27,556 nt of DNA from UBA4735 sp035935465 (GTDB lineage: Bacteria > Chloroflexota > Limnocylindria > P2-11E): the NCBI GenBank assembly GCA_035935465.1, contig DASYXA010000133.1, positions 1 through 27,556 on the forward strand, read 5' to 3'. How positions within the stretch are numbered: position 1 is the first letter of the stretch; every line of letters begins with the position of its first letter. A program made the translations under genes and the position numbers. This document shows, piece after piece, positions 6,518 to 15,874 of this stretch. Below the pieces are notes generated by a model. That model saw nothing but the letters and a program-made list of their open reading frames with translations. It made no database searches and was not told where the DNA came from.

Positions 6518-7732
6518 GTGCTCCGGACGATCCGCAAGGTCTGGGAAACGGACCCGCGCGTCGATCCCAACCCGGTCGTCTACGCGCTGCTCGCGATCGG
6601 CGCCATCGCGATCCCGATCTGGGCCCAGGCGTCGACCGGCGGCAACGGCGACTTCTGGATCAGCGTCTCGGCCGACGCCGGCGTGTACATCCTCCTCGCG
6701 ATCGGGCTGAACGTCGTGGTCGGGTTCGCCGGCCTGCTCGACCTGGGCTACGCCGCGTTCTTCGCGATCGGCGCGTACACCTATGCCTTCATCGCGTCGG
6801 AGCACCTCGCGTCGACGCCGATCGGCACGGCTGTGCACCTGCCGTTCTGGATCGCGCTGTTCATCGCGCTGTTCGTGGCCGCGGCGTTCGGCCTCGTGCT
6901 GGGCGCGCCGACCCTGCGGCTGCGGGGCGACTACCTGGCGATCGTCACGCTCGGGTTCGGTGAGATCGTGCCGCGGGTGTTCCGGAACCTCTCGGCCTGG
7001 ACCCACGGCGTGAACGGGATCTCGGCCCTCGACAAGCCGGTGCTGCCGGTCTGGCTGAGCGGACCCTGGTCCGGGGATCCGTTGCAGGTCATCCAGTCAT
7101 TCAAGATCGTGGCCCCGACCGGCTTCTACGTGATCATGGTCCTGCTCGTCGTCGGTTGCGTCGTGCTGGTCAACAATCTGCGCCGCTCGCGCGTCGGGCG
7201 GGCCTGGATGGCGGTGCGCGAGGACGAGGTCGCCGCGGCGGCGATGGGCGTGAACACCGTGCGGATCAAGCTGCTGGCGTTCGCGATCGGCGCGGCGTTC
7301 TCCGGCTTCGCCGGCGCGTTCTACGGCGCGAAGCTGTCGCTGGTGAGCCCGGAGAACTTCGACTTCTCGGTCTCGATCACCATCCTCGTGATGATCGTCC
7401 TCGGGGGCATGGGGAACATCCCGGGCGTGATCGTCGGCTCGATCCTCATCTACGCGATCACGTTCCTGTTCCTGCCCGCGCTGCCGCCGCTGGCCGAGGA
7501 CTGGGCCCGGAATCTCGGCCTGAGCGGGCTCGTGCCGCCGAATGGCGAGTGGCCGGGGATCGGCCAGGAGGTCCAGCGGCTGAAGTTCCTCCTGTTCGGC
7601 ATCGTGCTCGTCCTCACGATGCTGCTGCGGCCGCAGGGCCTCATTCCGAGCCGCGTCCGCAAGCAGGAGCTCACCACAGGCAGCCCGGAGGACCAGACGA
7701 TCGAGGACGTGAACGCGGAGACGACGGCATGA
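6518..7732 (+). CDS. livM: Branched-chain amino-acid ABC transporter permease LivM
   Basis: A 404-residue second permease, with about nine to ten membrane segments. Landmarks are NVVVGFAGLLDLGYAAFFAIGAY, LRLRGDYLAIVTLGFGEIVP, GRAWMAVREDEVAAAAMGVN, FAIGAAFSGFAGAFYG and MIVLGGMGNIPGVIVGSI. GTG 6518 is chosen because GGAGA (6506-6510) is 7 nt away. An alternative GTG at 6512 would overlap the livH stop as GTGA but leaves only 1 nt to that Shine-Dalgarno. The C-terminus ends in a charged tail after LRPQGLIPSRVRKQ. Its stop overlaps the livG start (ATGA). Confidence 0.9.
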   Translation: MLRTIRKVWETDPRVDPNPVVYALLAIGAIAIPIWAQASTGGNGDFWISVSADAGVYILLAIGLNVVVGFAGLLDLGYAAFFAIGAYTYAFIASEHLASTPIGTAVHLPFWIALFIALFVAAAFGLVLGAPTLRLRGDYLAIVTLGFGEIVPRVFRNLSAWTHGVNGISALDKPVLPVWLSGPWSGDPLQVIQSFKIVAPTGFYVIMVLLVVGCVVLVNNLRRSRVGRAWMAVREDEVAAAAMGVNTVRIKLLAFAIGAAFSGFAGAFYGAKLSLVSPENFDFSVSITILVMIVLGGMGNIPGVIVGSILIYAITFLFLPALPPLAEDWARNLGLSGLVPPNGEWPGIGQEVQRLKFLLFGIVLVLTMLLRPQGLIPSRVRKQELTTGSPEDQTIEDVNAETTA

Positions 7733-8505
7733 GCGCGGGCGAGGACCTCATCCTGAAGATCGAGCACGTGACGAAGCGCTTCGGCGGCCTCGTCGCCGTG
7801 GACGACGTGTCGTTCGACGTGAAGCGCGGCGAGGTGTTCGCGCTCATCGGCCCGAACGGCGCCGGCAAGACGACCCTGTTCAACTCGATCACCGGCATCT
7901 TCCCGCCCACCGAGGGCCAGGTGCGCTTCGAGGGCCGGGACATCGCGGGCTCGAAGCCGCATCAGGCCGCCGCGCTCGGGATCGCCCGGACGTTCCAGAA
8001 CATCCGGCTGTTCGAGTACATGAGCGCGCTCGACAACGTCCGGGTCGGGCAGCACTGCCGCACCCACAGCAAGCTCTGGGACTCGTTGTTCAAGACGCCG
8101 TACGAGCGGCACGAGGAGCAGGCGATCACCGAGCGGGCGATGGACCTCCTTCGCTTCGTGGGGATCGAGCAGCGCGCGGAGGAGTACGCCCGCAACCTCG
8201 CGTACGGCCAGCAGCGCCGGCTCGAGATCGCGCGGGCCCTCGCGACGCGCCCGCACCTGCTGCTGCTCGACGAGCCGGCCGCGGGCTTCACGCCGCAGGA
8301 GAAGGTCGAGCTCATGCGCCTGGTCGACAAGATCCTCGCCGAGGGGATCACGGTGTTCCTGATCGAGCACGACATGAAGGTGGTCATGGGCATCTCGCGC
8401 AATATCGCGGTGCTCGACCATGGCGAGCTCATCGCGCTCGGACCGCCCGAGACGATCCGTACGGATCAGCGGGTCATCGAAGCGTATCTCGGCAAGGGCG
8501 GCTGA
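7729..8505 (+). CDS. livG: Branched-chain amino-acid ABC transporter ATPase LivG
   Basis: A 258-residue ATP-binding subunit on the cytoplasmic side. Walker A is GPNGAGKTT (residues 41-49), the signature is LAYGQQRRLEIARAL (from 157; the LAYGQQ form is usual for LivG), Walker B is LLLLDEPAAG (from 177), and the switch histidine is in FLIEHDMKVV. The Q-loop ARTFQNIRLF is present. It overlaps livM by 4 nt and livF by 1 nt, so the two ATPases are made in fixed ratio. Confidence 0.95.
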   Translation: MSAGEDLILKIEHVTKRFGGLVAVDDVSFDVKRGEVFALIGPNGAGKTTLFNSITGIFPPTEGQVRFEGRDIAGSKPHQAAALGIARTFQNIRLFEYMSALDNVRVGQHCRTHSKLWDSLFKTPYERHEEQAITERAMDLLRFVGIEQRAEEYARNLAYGQQRRLEIARALATRPHLLLLDEPAAGFTPQEKVELMRLVDKILAEGITVFLIEHDMKVVMGISRNIAVLDHGELIALGPPETIRTDQRVIEAYLGKGG

Positions 8506-9215
8506 TGCCGCTCCTCGAGCTGGCCGGCGTCGACGCGCTGTACGGGCGCGTCCGCGCGCTCCGGGGGGTCACGATCAACGTCGATCAGGGCGAGGTCGTC
8601 GCGCTCATCGGCAGCAACGGCGCGGGCAAAACGACGACGCTGCGCACGATCTCGGGACTCATGCATCCGCCGAGCGGCACGATCACCTTCGCCGGGAAGG
8701 ACATCAGCAGGATGCCGGCACACGACATCGTCGGCCTCGGCATCTGCCAGTCCCCCGAGGGCCGCCGGCTGTTCCCGCGGATGCAGGTCATCGACAACCT
8801 CCGCATGGGCGCATTCCTCCGCAACGACCGGGACGGGATCCAGAAGGACATGGAGCGCGTGTTCGCGCTGTTCCCGCGCCTCAAGGAACGGACGACGCAG
8901 CTCGCAGGAACGCTCTCCGGCGGCGAGCAGCAGATGCTCGCGATCGGCCGCGCGCTCATGTCGAAGCCGAAGCTCCTCATGCTCGACGAGCCGTCGCTCG
9001 GTCTCGCGCCGATCCTGGTGGAGACGATCTTCCAGATCGTGCGCGAGATCAACGCGCAGGGCATCCCGATCCTGCTCGTCGAGCAGAACGCGCACAAGGC
9101 GCTCGAGGTCGCGCACCGCGCGTACGTCCTCGAGACCGGCACCATCGTGAAGACCGGCTCCGGCAAGGAGCTGCTCGATTCGCCGGACGTCCAGCGCGCC
9201 TACCTCGGCATCTGA
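8505..9215 (+). CDS. livF: Branched-chain amino-acid ABC transporter ATPase LivF
   Basis: A 236-residue second ATPase of the transporter. Walker A is GSNGAGKTT (36-44), the Q-loop region is ICQSPEGRRLFPRMQV, the signature is LSGGEQQMLAIGRALM (from 137), Walker B is LLMLDEPSLGLAP (from 157), and the switch histidine region ILLVEQNAHKALE has the LivF-typical Gln-Asn-Ala instead of His-Asp. It is the last gene of livJHMGF; the CCA-adding enzyme follows 24 nt later with its own candidate -10 box. No terminator is visible between them. Confidence 0.95.
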   Translation: MPLLELAGVDALYGRVRALRGVTINVDQGEVVALIGSNGAGKTTTLRTISGLMHPPSGTITFAGKDISRMPAHDIVGLGICQSPEGRRLFPRMQVIDNLRMGAFLRNDRDGIQKDMERVFALFPRLKERTTQLAGTLSGGEQQMLAIGRALMSKPKLLMLDEPSLGLAPILVETIFQIVREINAQGIPILLVEQNAHKALEVAHRAYVLETGTIVKTGSGKELLDSPDVQRAYLGI

Positions 9216-9226
9216 GGCCCGCTTCC

Positions 9227-9232
9227 TAGACT
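9227..9232 (+). promoter_or_regulatory. Candidate -10 box for a leaderless cca transcript
   Basis: TAGACT lies 7 nt before the GTG at 9240, so transcription would start at about the first base of the start codon. No Shine-Dalgarno is present. The -35 region is not recognisable. Confidence 0.35.
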
Positions 9233-9239
9233 TCGTGAC

Positions 9240-10589
9240 GTGACCTCAGCATCGCTGGCGCTCGCGGTCCCGAAGGACGTCGAGCGCGTCGTCGACACCC
9301 TCATCGCGAACGGCTTCGAGGCGTTCGTCGTCGGCGGCTGCGTGCGCGACGCGCTCCGCGGGGTCGACCCGCAGGATTGGGACGTCGCGACGAGCGCCCG
9401 GCCGGATGAGATCCAGAAGCACTTCGCGCGGTCGCTGTACACGAACCGGTTCGGCACGGTCGTCGTGTCGAGCGGGGCACACGAGGTCGAGGTCACGACC
9501 TACCGCATCGAAGGCGACTACGCGGACCACCGGCGACCGGACGACGTCGCATTCACCGAGTCGCTCCACGAGGACCTCGCGCGCCGCGACTTCACGATGA
9601 ACGCGATGGCCTGGCGGCCCACGCCGAGCGGCGGCGAGCTGGTCGACCCGTTCGGCGGCCGCGCCGATCTGGAGGCGAAGCTCGTGCGCGCGGTCGGCGA
9701 GCCGGCCGAGCGGTTCGCCGAGGACGCGCTCCGGATGCTGCGGGCGGTCCGTTTCGCGACGGTGCTCCGCATGCGGATCGATCCGCGCACGGCGGACGCG
9801 ATCCACGCGAACGCGGGGCTCGCGACCGCGCTCTCCGGCGAGCGGATCCAGCAGGAGCTGAACAAGATCCTCCTCGCCGACCGGCCATCCACGGGGGTCC
9901 GCCTGCTCTCGGACCTCGGCCTGCTCGCGGTGCTCTGCCCCGAGCTCGAGATCTGCAAGACGATCCCCCAGGACAAGGCCGTCGCCCAGGACGTGTTCGA
10001 GCACTCGCTCATCACCGTGGACGCGACGCCGCCCGACCTCGTCCTCCGGCTCGCCGGCCTGTTCCACGACGTGGGAAAGCCCGAGACGTTCGCCGACGGG
10101 CACTTCCACCAGCACGAGTTCGTCGGCGAGGCGATCGCCCGGCGGGTCCTGCGGCGCTGGAAGTACCCGAAGGACACCGTCCTGGCGGTGGCCCACCTGA
10201 TCCGGCATCACATGTTCTGGTATCAGAGCGACTGGACCGGCTCGGCTGTCCGGCGGTTCATCCGCAAGGTCGGGCTCGAGGTCATCCCCGACCTGTTCGC
10301 CCTCCGGCGCGCGGACAACATCGGCAGCGGCGCGCGGGCACCCCGGATGTACGCCCTCGAGGATCTCTGGACCCGCGTTCAGGGGGAGATCGAGCGCAGC
10401 ACGGCCTTCTCCCCGCGCGATCTGGAGGTCGACGGCACCGACGTCATGCGTGAGCTCGGGATCGGCCCCGGCCCGCAGGTCGGCCGGGTCATCGCCGCCG
10501 TGTTCGAGCGGGTCCTGGACGATCCCGACCTGAACGCCCGGGAACGCCTGCTCCCCCTGATCCGGGAGGTCGGCGCGAAATCCGGCTAG
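9240..10589 (+). CDS. CCA tRNA nucleotidyltransferase / class II polynucleotide polymerase with HD domain
   Basis: A 449-residue enzyme that adds or repairs the 3' CCA of tRNA. Motifs are the GGCVRDALRG flap (32-41), catalytic carboxylates DWD (46-48), the RRDFTMNAMA (115-124) ribose/nucleotide motif, and the class II signature AEDALRMLRAVRFA. A C-terminal HD hydrolase domain has LFHDVGKPETF and later LIRHHMF. The HD-containing arrangement is common in full CCA-adding enzymes; some bacteria split A- and CC-addition, and this gene alone does not decide that. GTG start with no Shine-Dalgarno (see the -10 box). It sits between the liv and fdh operons with no evident functional link to either. 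Confidence 0.93.
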   Translation: MTSASLALAVPKDVERVVDTLIANGFEAFVVGGCVRDALRGVDPQDWDVATSARPDEIQKHFARSLYTNRFGTVVVSSGAHEVEVTTYRIEGDYADHRRPDDVAFTESLHEDLARRDFTMNAMAWRPTPSGGELVDPFGGRADLEAKLVRAVGEPAERFAEDALRMLRAVRFATVLRMRIDPRTADAIHANAGLATALSGERIQQELNKILLADRPSTGVRLLSDLGLLAVLCPELEICKTIPQDKAVAQDVFEHSLITVDATPPDLVLRLAGLFHDVGKPETFADGHFHQHEFVGEAIARRVLRRWKYPKDTVLAVAHLIRHHMFWYQSDWTGSAVRRFIRKVGLEVIPDLFALRRADNIGSGARAPRMYALEDLWTRVQGEIERSTAFSPRDLEVDGTDVMRELGIGPGPQVGRVIAAVFERVLDDPDLNARERLLPLIREVGAKSG

Positions 10590-10597
10590 GCCGGGGC

Positions 10598-10603
10598 TAT
10601 TCT
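10598..10603 (+). promoter_or_regulatory. Candidate -10 box of the formate dehydrogenase operon
   Basis: TATTCT lies 9 nt after the cca stop, 38 nt upstream of the fdh ATG. No good -35 is seen, so an activator or an alternative sigma factor may be needed. The rest of the 52-nt intergenic region holds only the GGGAGGG Shine-Dalgarno at 10630-10636. Confidence 0.3.
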
Positions 10604-10641
10604 TCCCGCCAGCGGCTTCGCGCATCACGCGGGAGGGTGCG

Positions 10642-13600
10642 ATGGCCATCGACACCGTGACCTCGAGGCGTCAGTTCCTGAAGCTGACCGGCATCGGGAC
10701 CGCCGGCATCGCCGCGGCGGAGCTCGGCGGGCTCGGCTTCGATCTCGCCTTCGCCGGCCAGCGCGCCGCGCGCCGCAAGCTCGAGGGGACCAAGCAGACC
10801 GCGAGCATCTGTCCGTACTGCGCCGTCGGCTGCGGCACCATCGTCAGCGCGAAGAGCGACGGCGGCCGCACGACGATCGTGAACATCGAAGGGAACCCCG
10901 ACAGCCCGATCAACACCGGCAGCCTCTGCCCGAAGGGCGCGGCGACGTTCCAGCTCGCGGTGAACCCGCTCCGGACGACGAAGGTCCTGCATCGCAAGCC
11001 CGGCGGCGCCGACTGGGACGCCGAGCCGATGACGAGAGATCAGGCGATGACCCGCATCGCGCAGCTGTACGCGGACTCACGCGACGCGACGCTCGTCGAG
11101 CGGGACGCGAACGGGAAGCTCATCAACCAGACCACCGGCATCTTCGCCCTCGGTGGCGCGACGAACGACAACGAAGAGAACTACCTCATCGCGAAGGTGA
11201 ACCGGATGATGGGCGTCGTCCGGATCGAGAACCAAGCCCGGATATGACACTCCGCCACGGTCCCCGGTCTGGGGGTCTCGTTCGGACGCGGCGGCAGCAC
11301 CACCTTCCAGATGGATCTGCAGAACTCCGACGCCATCGTGTTCATGGGCTCGAACATGGCCGAGTGTCACCCCTGCGGCTTCAAGTGGCCGATGAAGGCG
11401 AAGGCCAAGGGCGCGACGCTCATCCACGTCGACCCGCGGTTCACGCGCACGAGCGCGATGTGCGATCAGTACGTGCCGATCCGCTCGGGGACGGACATCG
11501 CGTTCCTCGGCGGGCTGGTGAACTACATCCTCACCAACAAGAAGTACTTCAACGACTACGTGGTCGCGTTCACCAACGCCGCGACGCTCATCAACGCCAA
11601 CTTCAAGGACACCGAGGACAACGACGGGTTCTTCTCGGGCTACAACGCGACGAATCGCACGTACGACCACGCCACGTGGCAGTACCAGACCACCAAAGCC
11701 CCTGAACGGGTCCCCGAGCCGCCGGCGGGCGGCGCGCCCGGCCAGGGCAAAGAGGGCGGCGTCGGGACCAGTGGCCCACCGACCACCGGAACGGTGAAGG
11801 GCGCGAACTTCGCGGCGCTCATCGCGAACCGGCTGCCGGGCCAGCCGCTGCAGGACAAGACGCTCACCGACCCGAACACCGTGTTCCAGATCCTGAAGCG
11901 GCACTACGCCCGCTACACGCCGGAGATGGTCGAGAAGATCTGCGGCACGCCGAAGGAGCTGTTCATCAAGGTCGCCGACACGCTCATCGCGAACTCCGGA
12001 CCGGACAAGACCAGCGCGTTCGTGTACGCCGTCGGCTGGACGCAGCACACCACCGGCGTCCAGCTCATCCGGACCGCCGGCCTCGTGCAGCTGCTTCTCG
12101 GGAACATCGGGCGGCCGGGCGGCGGGATCATGGCCCTCCGCGGCCACGCGTCGATCCAGGGCTCGACCGACATCGCGAGCCTGTACAACATCCACCCCGG
12201 CTACCTGAACGTGCCGGATGCCTCGAAGAGCCACGACACGCTGCTCAACTACATCCTCACCGAGACGCAGCCGACATCGTTCTGGTCGAACACGCCGGCC
12301 TACGTGATCAGCCAGCTGAAGGCGTGGTTCGGCGACAACGCGACCGCCGACAACGACTACTTCTACGACACGCTGCCGAAGATCACCGGCGACCACAGCC
12401 ACCTGCCGGTGATGGTCGAGATGAGCCAGGGCAAGATCCAGGGGATGATCCTCACCGGGCAGAATCCGGCGACCAGCCTGAATGCCGCCTTCCAGCGGAA
12501 CGCGATGTCCAAGCTCAAGTGGCTCGTCGTCCTCGACTTCTACGAGACCGAGTCGTCGGTCTTCTGGAAGCACGCCGACGCGAAGCCCGGCGACATCCAG
12601 ACCGAGGTCTTCTTCCTCCCGGCGGCGCACGTCGCCGAGAAGGACGGGTCGATGACCCAGACCCAGCGCACGATCCAGTACCACCACAAGGCCTCCGATC
12701 CGCCGGGTGACGCGCGGAGCGACCTGTTCTTCTGGCACGACCTCGGCCTGCGGCTGAAGAAGCTGTACGCCGCCGGCCGGCCGGGGGCGAAGAACGTCGA
12801 GGGGATCAAGAACATGACCCTCGACTACGCGCCGGATCCGGCGGAGGTCGCCGACTGGATCCACAAGGACGAGCCGTCCGCGTTCAAGATCTTCAAGGAG
12901 ATCAACGGCTTCGACTACAAGACGAAGGCACCGCTCCCCAGCTTCGCGAACCTCCTGGCGGACGGCTCGACCGCGGCCGGGGCCTGGATCTACACCGGGA
13001 TGCTCCAGCTCGTGAACGGCCAGCTCGTGAATCGGGGCGAGATGCTGCCGGGCAAGAACGACGGCTGGGTGAGCCCGAACTGGGGCTGGGCCTGGCCGGC
13101 CAACCGCCATCAGCTGTACAACCGCGCCTCGGCCGATCCGGCCGGCAACCCGTGGTCCGCGAAGAAGAAGTACACGTACTGGGACGCCGCGGCGAAGACC
13201 TGGAAGAACGACCCGGGCGACGGCATCGACTTCGCCCCGACGAAGGCGCCCTCGACACCGGCGAACCCGACCGGGATCGGGATCGCGTTCCACGACGGCG
13301 CCTCGCCGTTCCTGCTGAAGAAGGACGGGAAGGGCTGGCTGTTCGCGTACGAAGGCACCGTCGAAGGGCCGATCCCGACGCACTACGAGCCCTGGGAGTC
13401 ACCGGTGAAGAACCTGCTCTACAAGCAGGACCGCAACCCGCTGACGAAGATCTATGACGTGCCCGGCAACAAATACAACGAGTTCGCCGGCACCCAGTTC
13501 CCGACGGTCATCACGACGTACCGCGTCACCGAGCACCACCTCTCCGGGACGATGACCCGCTGGCTGCCCTGGCTCGCGGAGCTGATGCCCGACCTGTTCG

Positions 13601-13899
13601 TCGAGCTGTCACCGGAGCTGGCCAAGGAGAAGGGCATCGCCAACGGGGACTACGTGCGGGTGACCAGCGAACGGGGCGTCACCGAGGCCCGGGCCCTCGT
13701 CACGAAGCGGCTCAGGCCGCTCGTGGTGAATGGCCAGACCCTGCACCAGGTCGGCATGCCGTGGCACTGGGGCTATCAGGGCATCGCAACCGGCGACATC
13801 GCGAACAATGTGAGCTCGTTCGTCGCGGATCCGAACGTGTCGATCCACGAAGGCAAGGCCTTCACCTGTCAGATCGAGAAGGGACGGGCCCGGGCATGA
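10642..13899 (+). CDS. fdnG: Formate dehydrogenase alpha subunit, selenocysteine-containing (UGA at 11245 read as Sec202)
   Basis: A single 1085-residue molybdopterin oxidoreductase of the FdnG type, interrupted only by an in-frame TGA. It oxidises formate to CO2. The Tat signal is TSRRQFLKL (R9-R10) followed by a hydrophobic stretch, so the mature enzyme should be exported folded. The [4Fe-4S] ligands are C57, C60, C64 and C96. The active-site context is ENQARI-Sec-HSATVPGLGVSFGRGG, matching E. coli FdnG NQARV-Sec-HGPTVASL. Downstream landmarks are MGSNMAECHPCGFKW, RYTPEMVEKICGTPKE and NIGRPGGGIMALRGHASIQGS. A Gly/Pro-rich insertion of about 35 residues lies near 352-390. The ATG has GGGAGGG at 10630-10636. 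If UGA were a true stop, the product would be a 201-residue fragment lacking the active site. Its stop overlaps the FeS-subunit start (ATGA). Confidence 0.93.
11245..11281 (+). promoter_or_regulatory. Bacterial SECIS element with selenocysteine UGA
   Basis: The UGA at 11245-11247 is followed after 14 nt by CCCC (11262-11265), loop GGTCT (11266-11270) and GGGG (11271-11274). Flanking U-G, G-U and G-C pairs extend the stem to about 7 bp. The loop closely resembles E. coli fdhF (GGUCU) and fdnG (AGUCU) SECIS apical loops that bind SelB. Its placement inside the coding region directly after the UGA is the bacterial arrangement. Confidence 0.85.
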
Positions 13900-14783
13900 G
13901 CGATCTGCGTGGGATGTTCGTCGACACGTCGATCTGCACCGGCTGCAAGGCCTGCCAGGTCGCGTGCAAGGAATGGAACGATCTCCCGATGGAGAACGAG
14001 GCCGCCGTCCGCGATCACACGGCGTTCACCGGCAACAGCTACGACAACACCGTCCATCTCTCCGCCACGAACTGGAGGCACGTCAAGTTCATCGAGCAGA
14101 TCGGGCCCGACCCGAGCACGGCCGACCGCTCCGACCCGCGCTGGCTGATGATGAGCGACTCGTGCAAGCACTGCGTGCAGGCCGGCTGCCTCGAGGTCTG
14201 CCCGACCGGCGCGCTGTACCGCACGCAATTCGGATCCGTCGACATCCACCAGGACGTGTGCATCGGCTGCCGCTACTGCGTCGGCGCGTGCCCGTTCGGC
14301 GTCATCGCGTTCAACCAGCGGACCGGACGCGTGAACAAATGCATCCTCTGCCAGGACCGGCTCGAGATCGGGATGGGCACCGCGTGCGCGAAGGCCTGCC
14401 CCACCTCGTCGCTGACCTTCGGCACGGTGGGCGAGCTCCAGGCCATGGCCAACGAGCGCGTGAAGCTGCTCCACAGCCGCGGCCAGACCGATGCGTACAT
14501 CTACGGCTGGGACCTCGGGAACAGCGGCAAGATCACGGCGGGCCCGAACAAGGGGACCGCGGTGAAGGACGTCGAGGTCGTCGGCGGCCTGAATGTCTTC
14601 TACCTGCTCCTCGACAAGCCCGAGGTGTACGGGCTTCCGGCGCACGCGGCCTTGCCGCAGCGGAACTTCGTGCCGTCCGCAGGCGTCGCGCTCATTTCTG
14701 CGGCCGTGCTCGGCGTGACCGGCCTCGCCGCGTTCCGGCGGAACCGGATGGCCGAGAATGCCATCGCCGAGGGAGGCGACTGA
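13896..14783 (+). CDS. fdnH: Formate dehydrogenase iron-sulfur (beta) subunit
   Basis: A 295-residue electron-transfer subunit with four [4Fe-4S] clusters. The Cys groups are C14/C17/C20/C24, C90/C93/C98/C102, C122/C125/C128/C132 and C149/C152/C164/C168. It relays electrons from the molybdenum subunit to the membrane subunit. A C-terminal hydrophobic helix (about 261-280, SAGVALISAAVLGVTGLAAF) followed by RRNR should anchor it, as in E. coli FdnH. It overlaps the alpha subunit by 4 nt and the membrane subunit by 1 nt (TGATG). Confidence 0.93.
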   Translation: MSDLRGMFVDTSICTGCKACQVACKEWNDLPMENEAAVRDHTAFTGNSYDNTVHLSATNWRHVKFIEQIGPDPSTADRSDPRWLMMSDSCKHCVQAGCLEVCPTGALYRTQFGSVDIHQDVCIGCRYCVGACPFGVIAFNQRTGRVNKCILCQDRLEIGMGTACAKACPTSSLTFGTVGELQAMANERVKLLHSRGQTDAYIYGWDLGNSGKITAGPNKGTAVKDVEVVGGLNVFYLLLDKPEVYGLPAHAALPQRNFVPSAGVALISAAVLGVTGLAAFRRNRMAENAIAEGGD

Positions 14784-15712
14784 TGCCCACCAAATACGTC
14801 CTTCCGCCCGAATGGGAGTGGCCGATCACGATCGCGCTGTTCATCGCGGGCATCGCAGCGGGCGCGTACGCGGCGATGGGGCTGATCCACTTCGCCGGCG
14901 ACAAGCGCGACCAGGCCGTCGCCCACCGCCTCGGATTCGTCCCGCTCCCGCTGATGCTCGTCGTGCCGCTGCTGCTCATCGTCGACCTCGGGCAGCCCGG
15001 CCGGTTCCTCAACCTGCTCGTCAAGAGCCCCGCGGCGGTCGAGCGCGGCGGGCCGCTCATGTTCAACTCGAACTCCCCGATGAACTGGGGCTCGTGGGCG
15101 ATGGTGATCTTCGGCGCATTCGCGGCCATCGCCTTCGCCGACGCCCTGCACCACAGCGGCCGCGTGCGCTTCACCTGGCTCGAGCCGCTCTCCCACAACA
15201 TCGTCGTCCTCGCGATCGGCGAGCTCTTGGCGCTCGTGGTCTCCGGCTACAGCGGCGTGCTCTTGAACGTGACCAATCAGGGGGTGTGGTCGGACACGTG
15301 GCTCATGGGCGCGCTGTTCATCTGCTTCAGCGAGCTCTCGGGCCTGGCGGTCGCGCTGATCGTGAGCGACCGGATGGGCACGGTCCGCACCTCGGCCGCC
15401 CTGCGCACGGCGCTGTTCTACGCGGCCACGGTGAGCGCGGTCGTCCTCCTGCTGTTCCTCGCGAGCATGGCCGCCCAGCAGGACGGCTCCCTCACCGCGC
15501 TCATCGCGAGCCTGCACGAGCTCGTCGGCCCGGTGTTCTGGATCGGCGCGGTCGGGCTCGGGCTCCTCGTCCCGCTCCTCTACCTTGCCCCGCGCCGGCT
15601 CGTGCCGGTCCCGAACGCGTCGCTCTCGCTGATCGGCATCCTCGTGCTGGTCGGGGTGCTCGCGTTCCGGTACGCGGTCTTCTTCTCCGCGATCTCCTTC
15701 GTCCAGAGCTAG
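14783..15712 (+). CDS. NrfD/PsrC-type membrane subunit of formate dehydrogenase
   Basis: A 309-residue integral membrane protein with about eight to nine hydrophobic segments. The pattern is NrfD/PsrC: MGLIHFAGDKRDQAVAHRLGF, LLIVDLGQPGRFLNLL, FNSNSPMNWGSWAM, LLALVVSGYSGVLLNVTNQG and FSELSGLAVAL. Such subunits pass electrons between FeS proteins and the quinone pool without haem. This one replaces the FdnI cytochrome b of E. coli FDH-N. The gene order implies a membrane complex that oxidises formate outside the membrane and reduces menaquinone. A GGGAGGCG Shine-Dalgarno (14771-14778) supports the ATG. It ends in UAG, in the same reading frame as the following fdhE. Confidence 0.9.
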   Translation: MPTKYVLPPEWEWPITIALFIAGIAAGAYAAMGLIHFAGDKRDQAVAHRLGFVPLPLMLVVPLLLIVDLGQPGRFLNLLVKSPAAVERGGPLMFNSNSPMNWGSWAMVIFGAFAAIAFADALHHSGRVRFTWLEPLSHNIVVLAIGELLALVVSGYSGVLLNVTNQGVWSDTWLMGALFICFSELSGLAVALIVSDRMGTVRTSAALRTALFYAATVSAVVLLLFLASMAAQQDGSLTALIASLHELVGPVFWIGAVGLGLLVPLLYLAPRRLVPVPNASLSLIGILVLVGVLAFRYAVFFSAISFVQS

Positions 15713-15874
15713 ACGGTCCCGACCCCGCTCGAATACGACGAGGCCCGCGCCCGCTGGCGAGAGCTCGCCAGGGAGGACGCGGGCCTCGGTCCGATCGCGG
15801 CGTTCCACGACGAGCGGCTCGCCGGGCTCGCGGCGGCGACCGTCCCCGATATCGCGCTCGACCTGACGGCGGAG
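15713..15874 (+). other. Coding N-terminus of FdhE lacking a standard start codon
   Basis: These 54 codons are open, have GC-rich third positions, and are in frame with fdhE. They read TVPTPLEYDEARARWRELAR and onward to FHDERLAGLAAATVPDIALD, resembling the helical N-terminal domain of FdhE proteins that leads into AGRPLL. No ATG, GTG or TTG occurs in frame between the nrfD UAG (15710) and the ATG at 15875. The first codon after the UAG is ACG, one base from ATG. Options are an ACG start, UAG readthrough from nrfD, or a point mutation or sequencing error in the start codon. Confidence 0.7.

Noticed and set aside
10642..11247. Reading the formate dehydrogenase as a pseudogene or two genes split by a stop
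   Set aside because: The stop is TGA exactly at the Sec position, the frame is unchanged after it, and a SECIS-like hairpin follows.
11077..13383. 768-codon open frame on the minus strand opposite the formate dehydrogenase alpha gene
   Set aside because: Shadow frame of a GC-rich gene: Arg/Val/Gly/Asp-rich, no domain, and the plus strand has clear FdnG homology.
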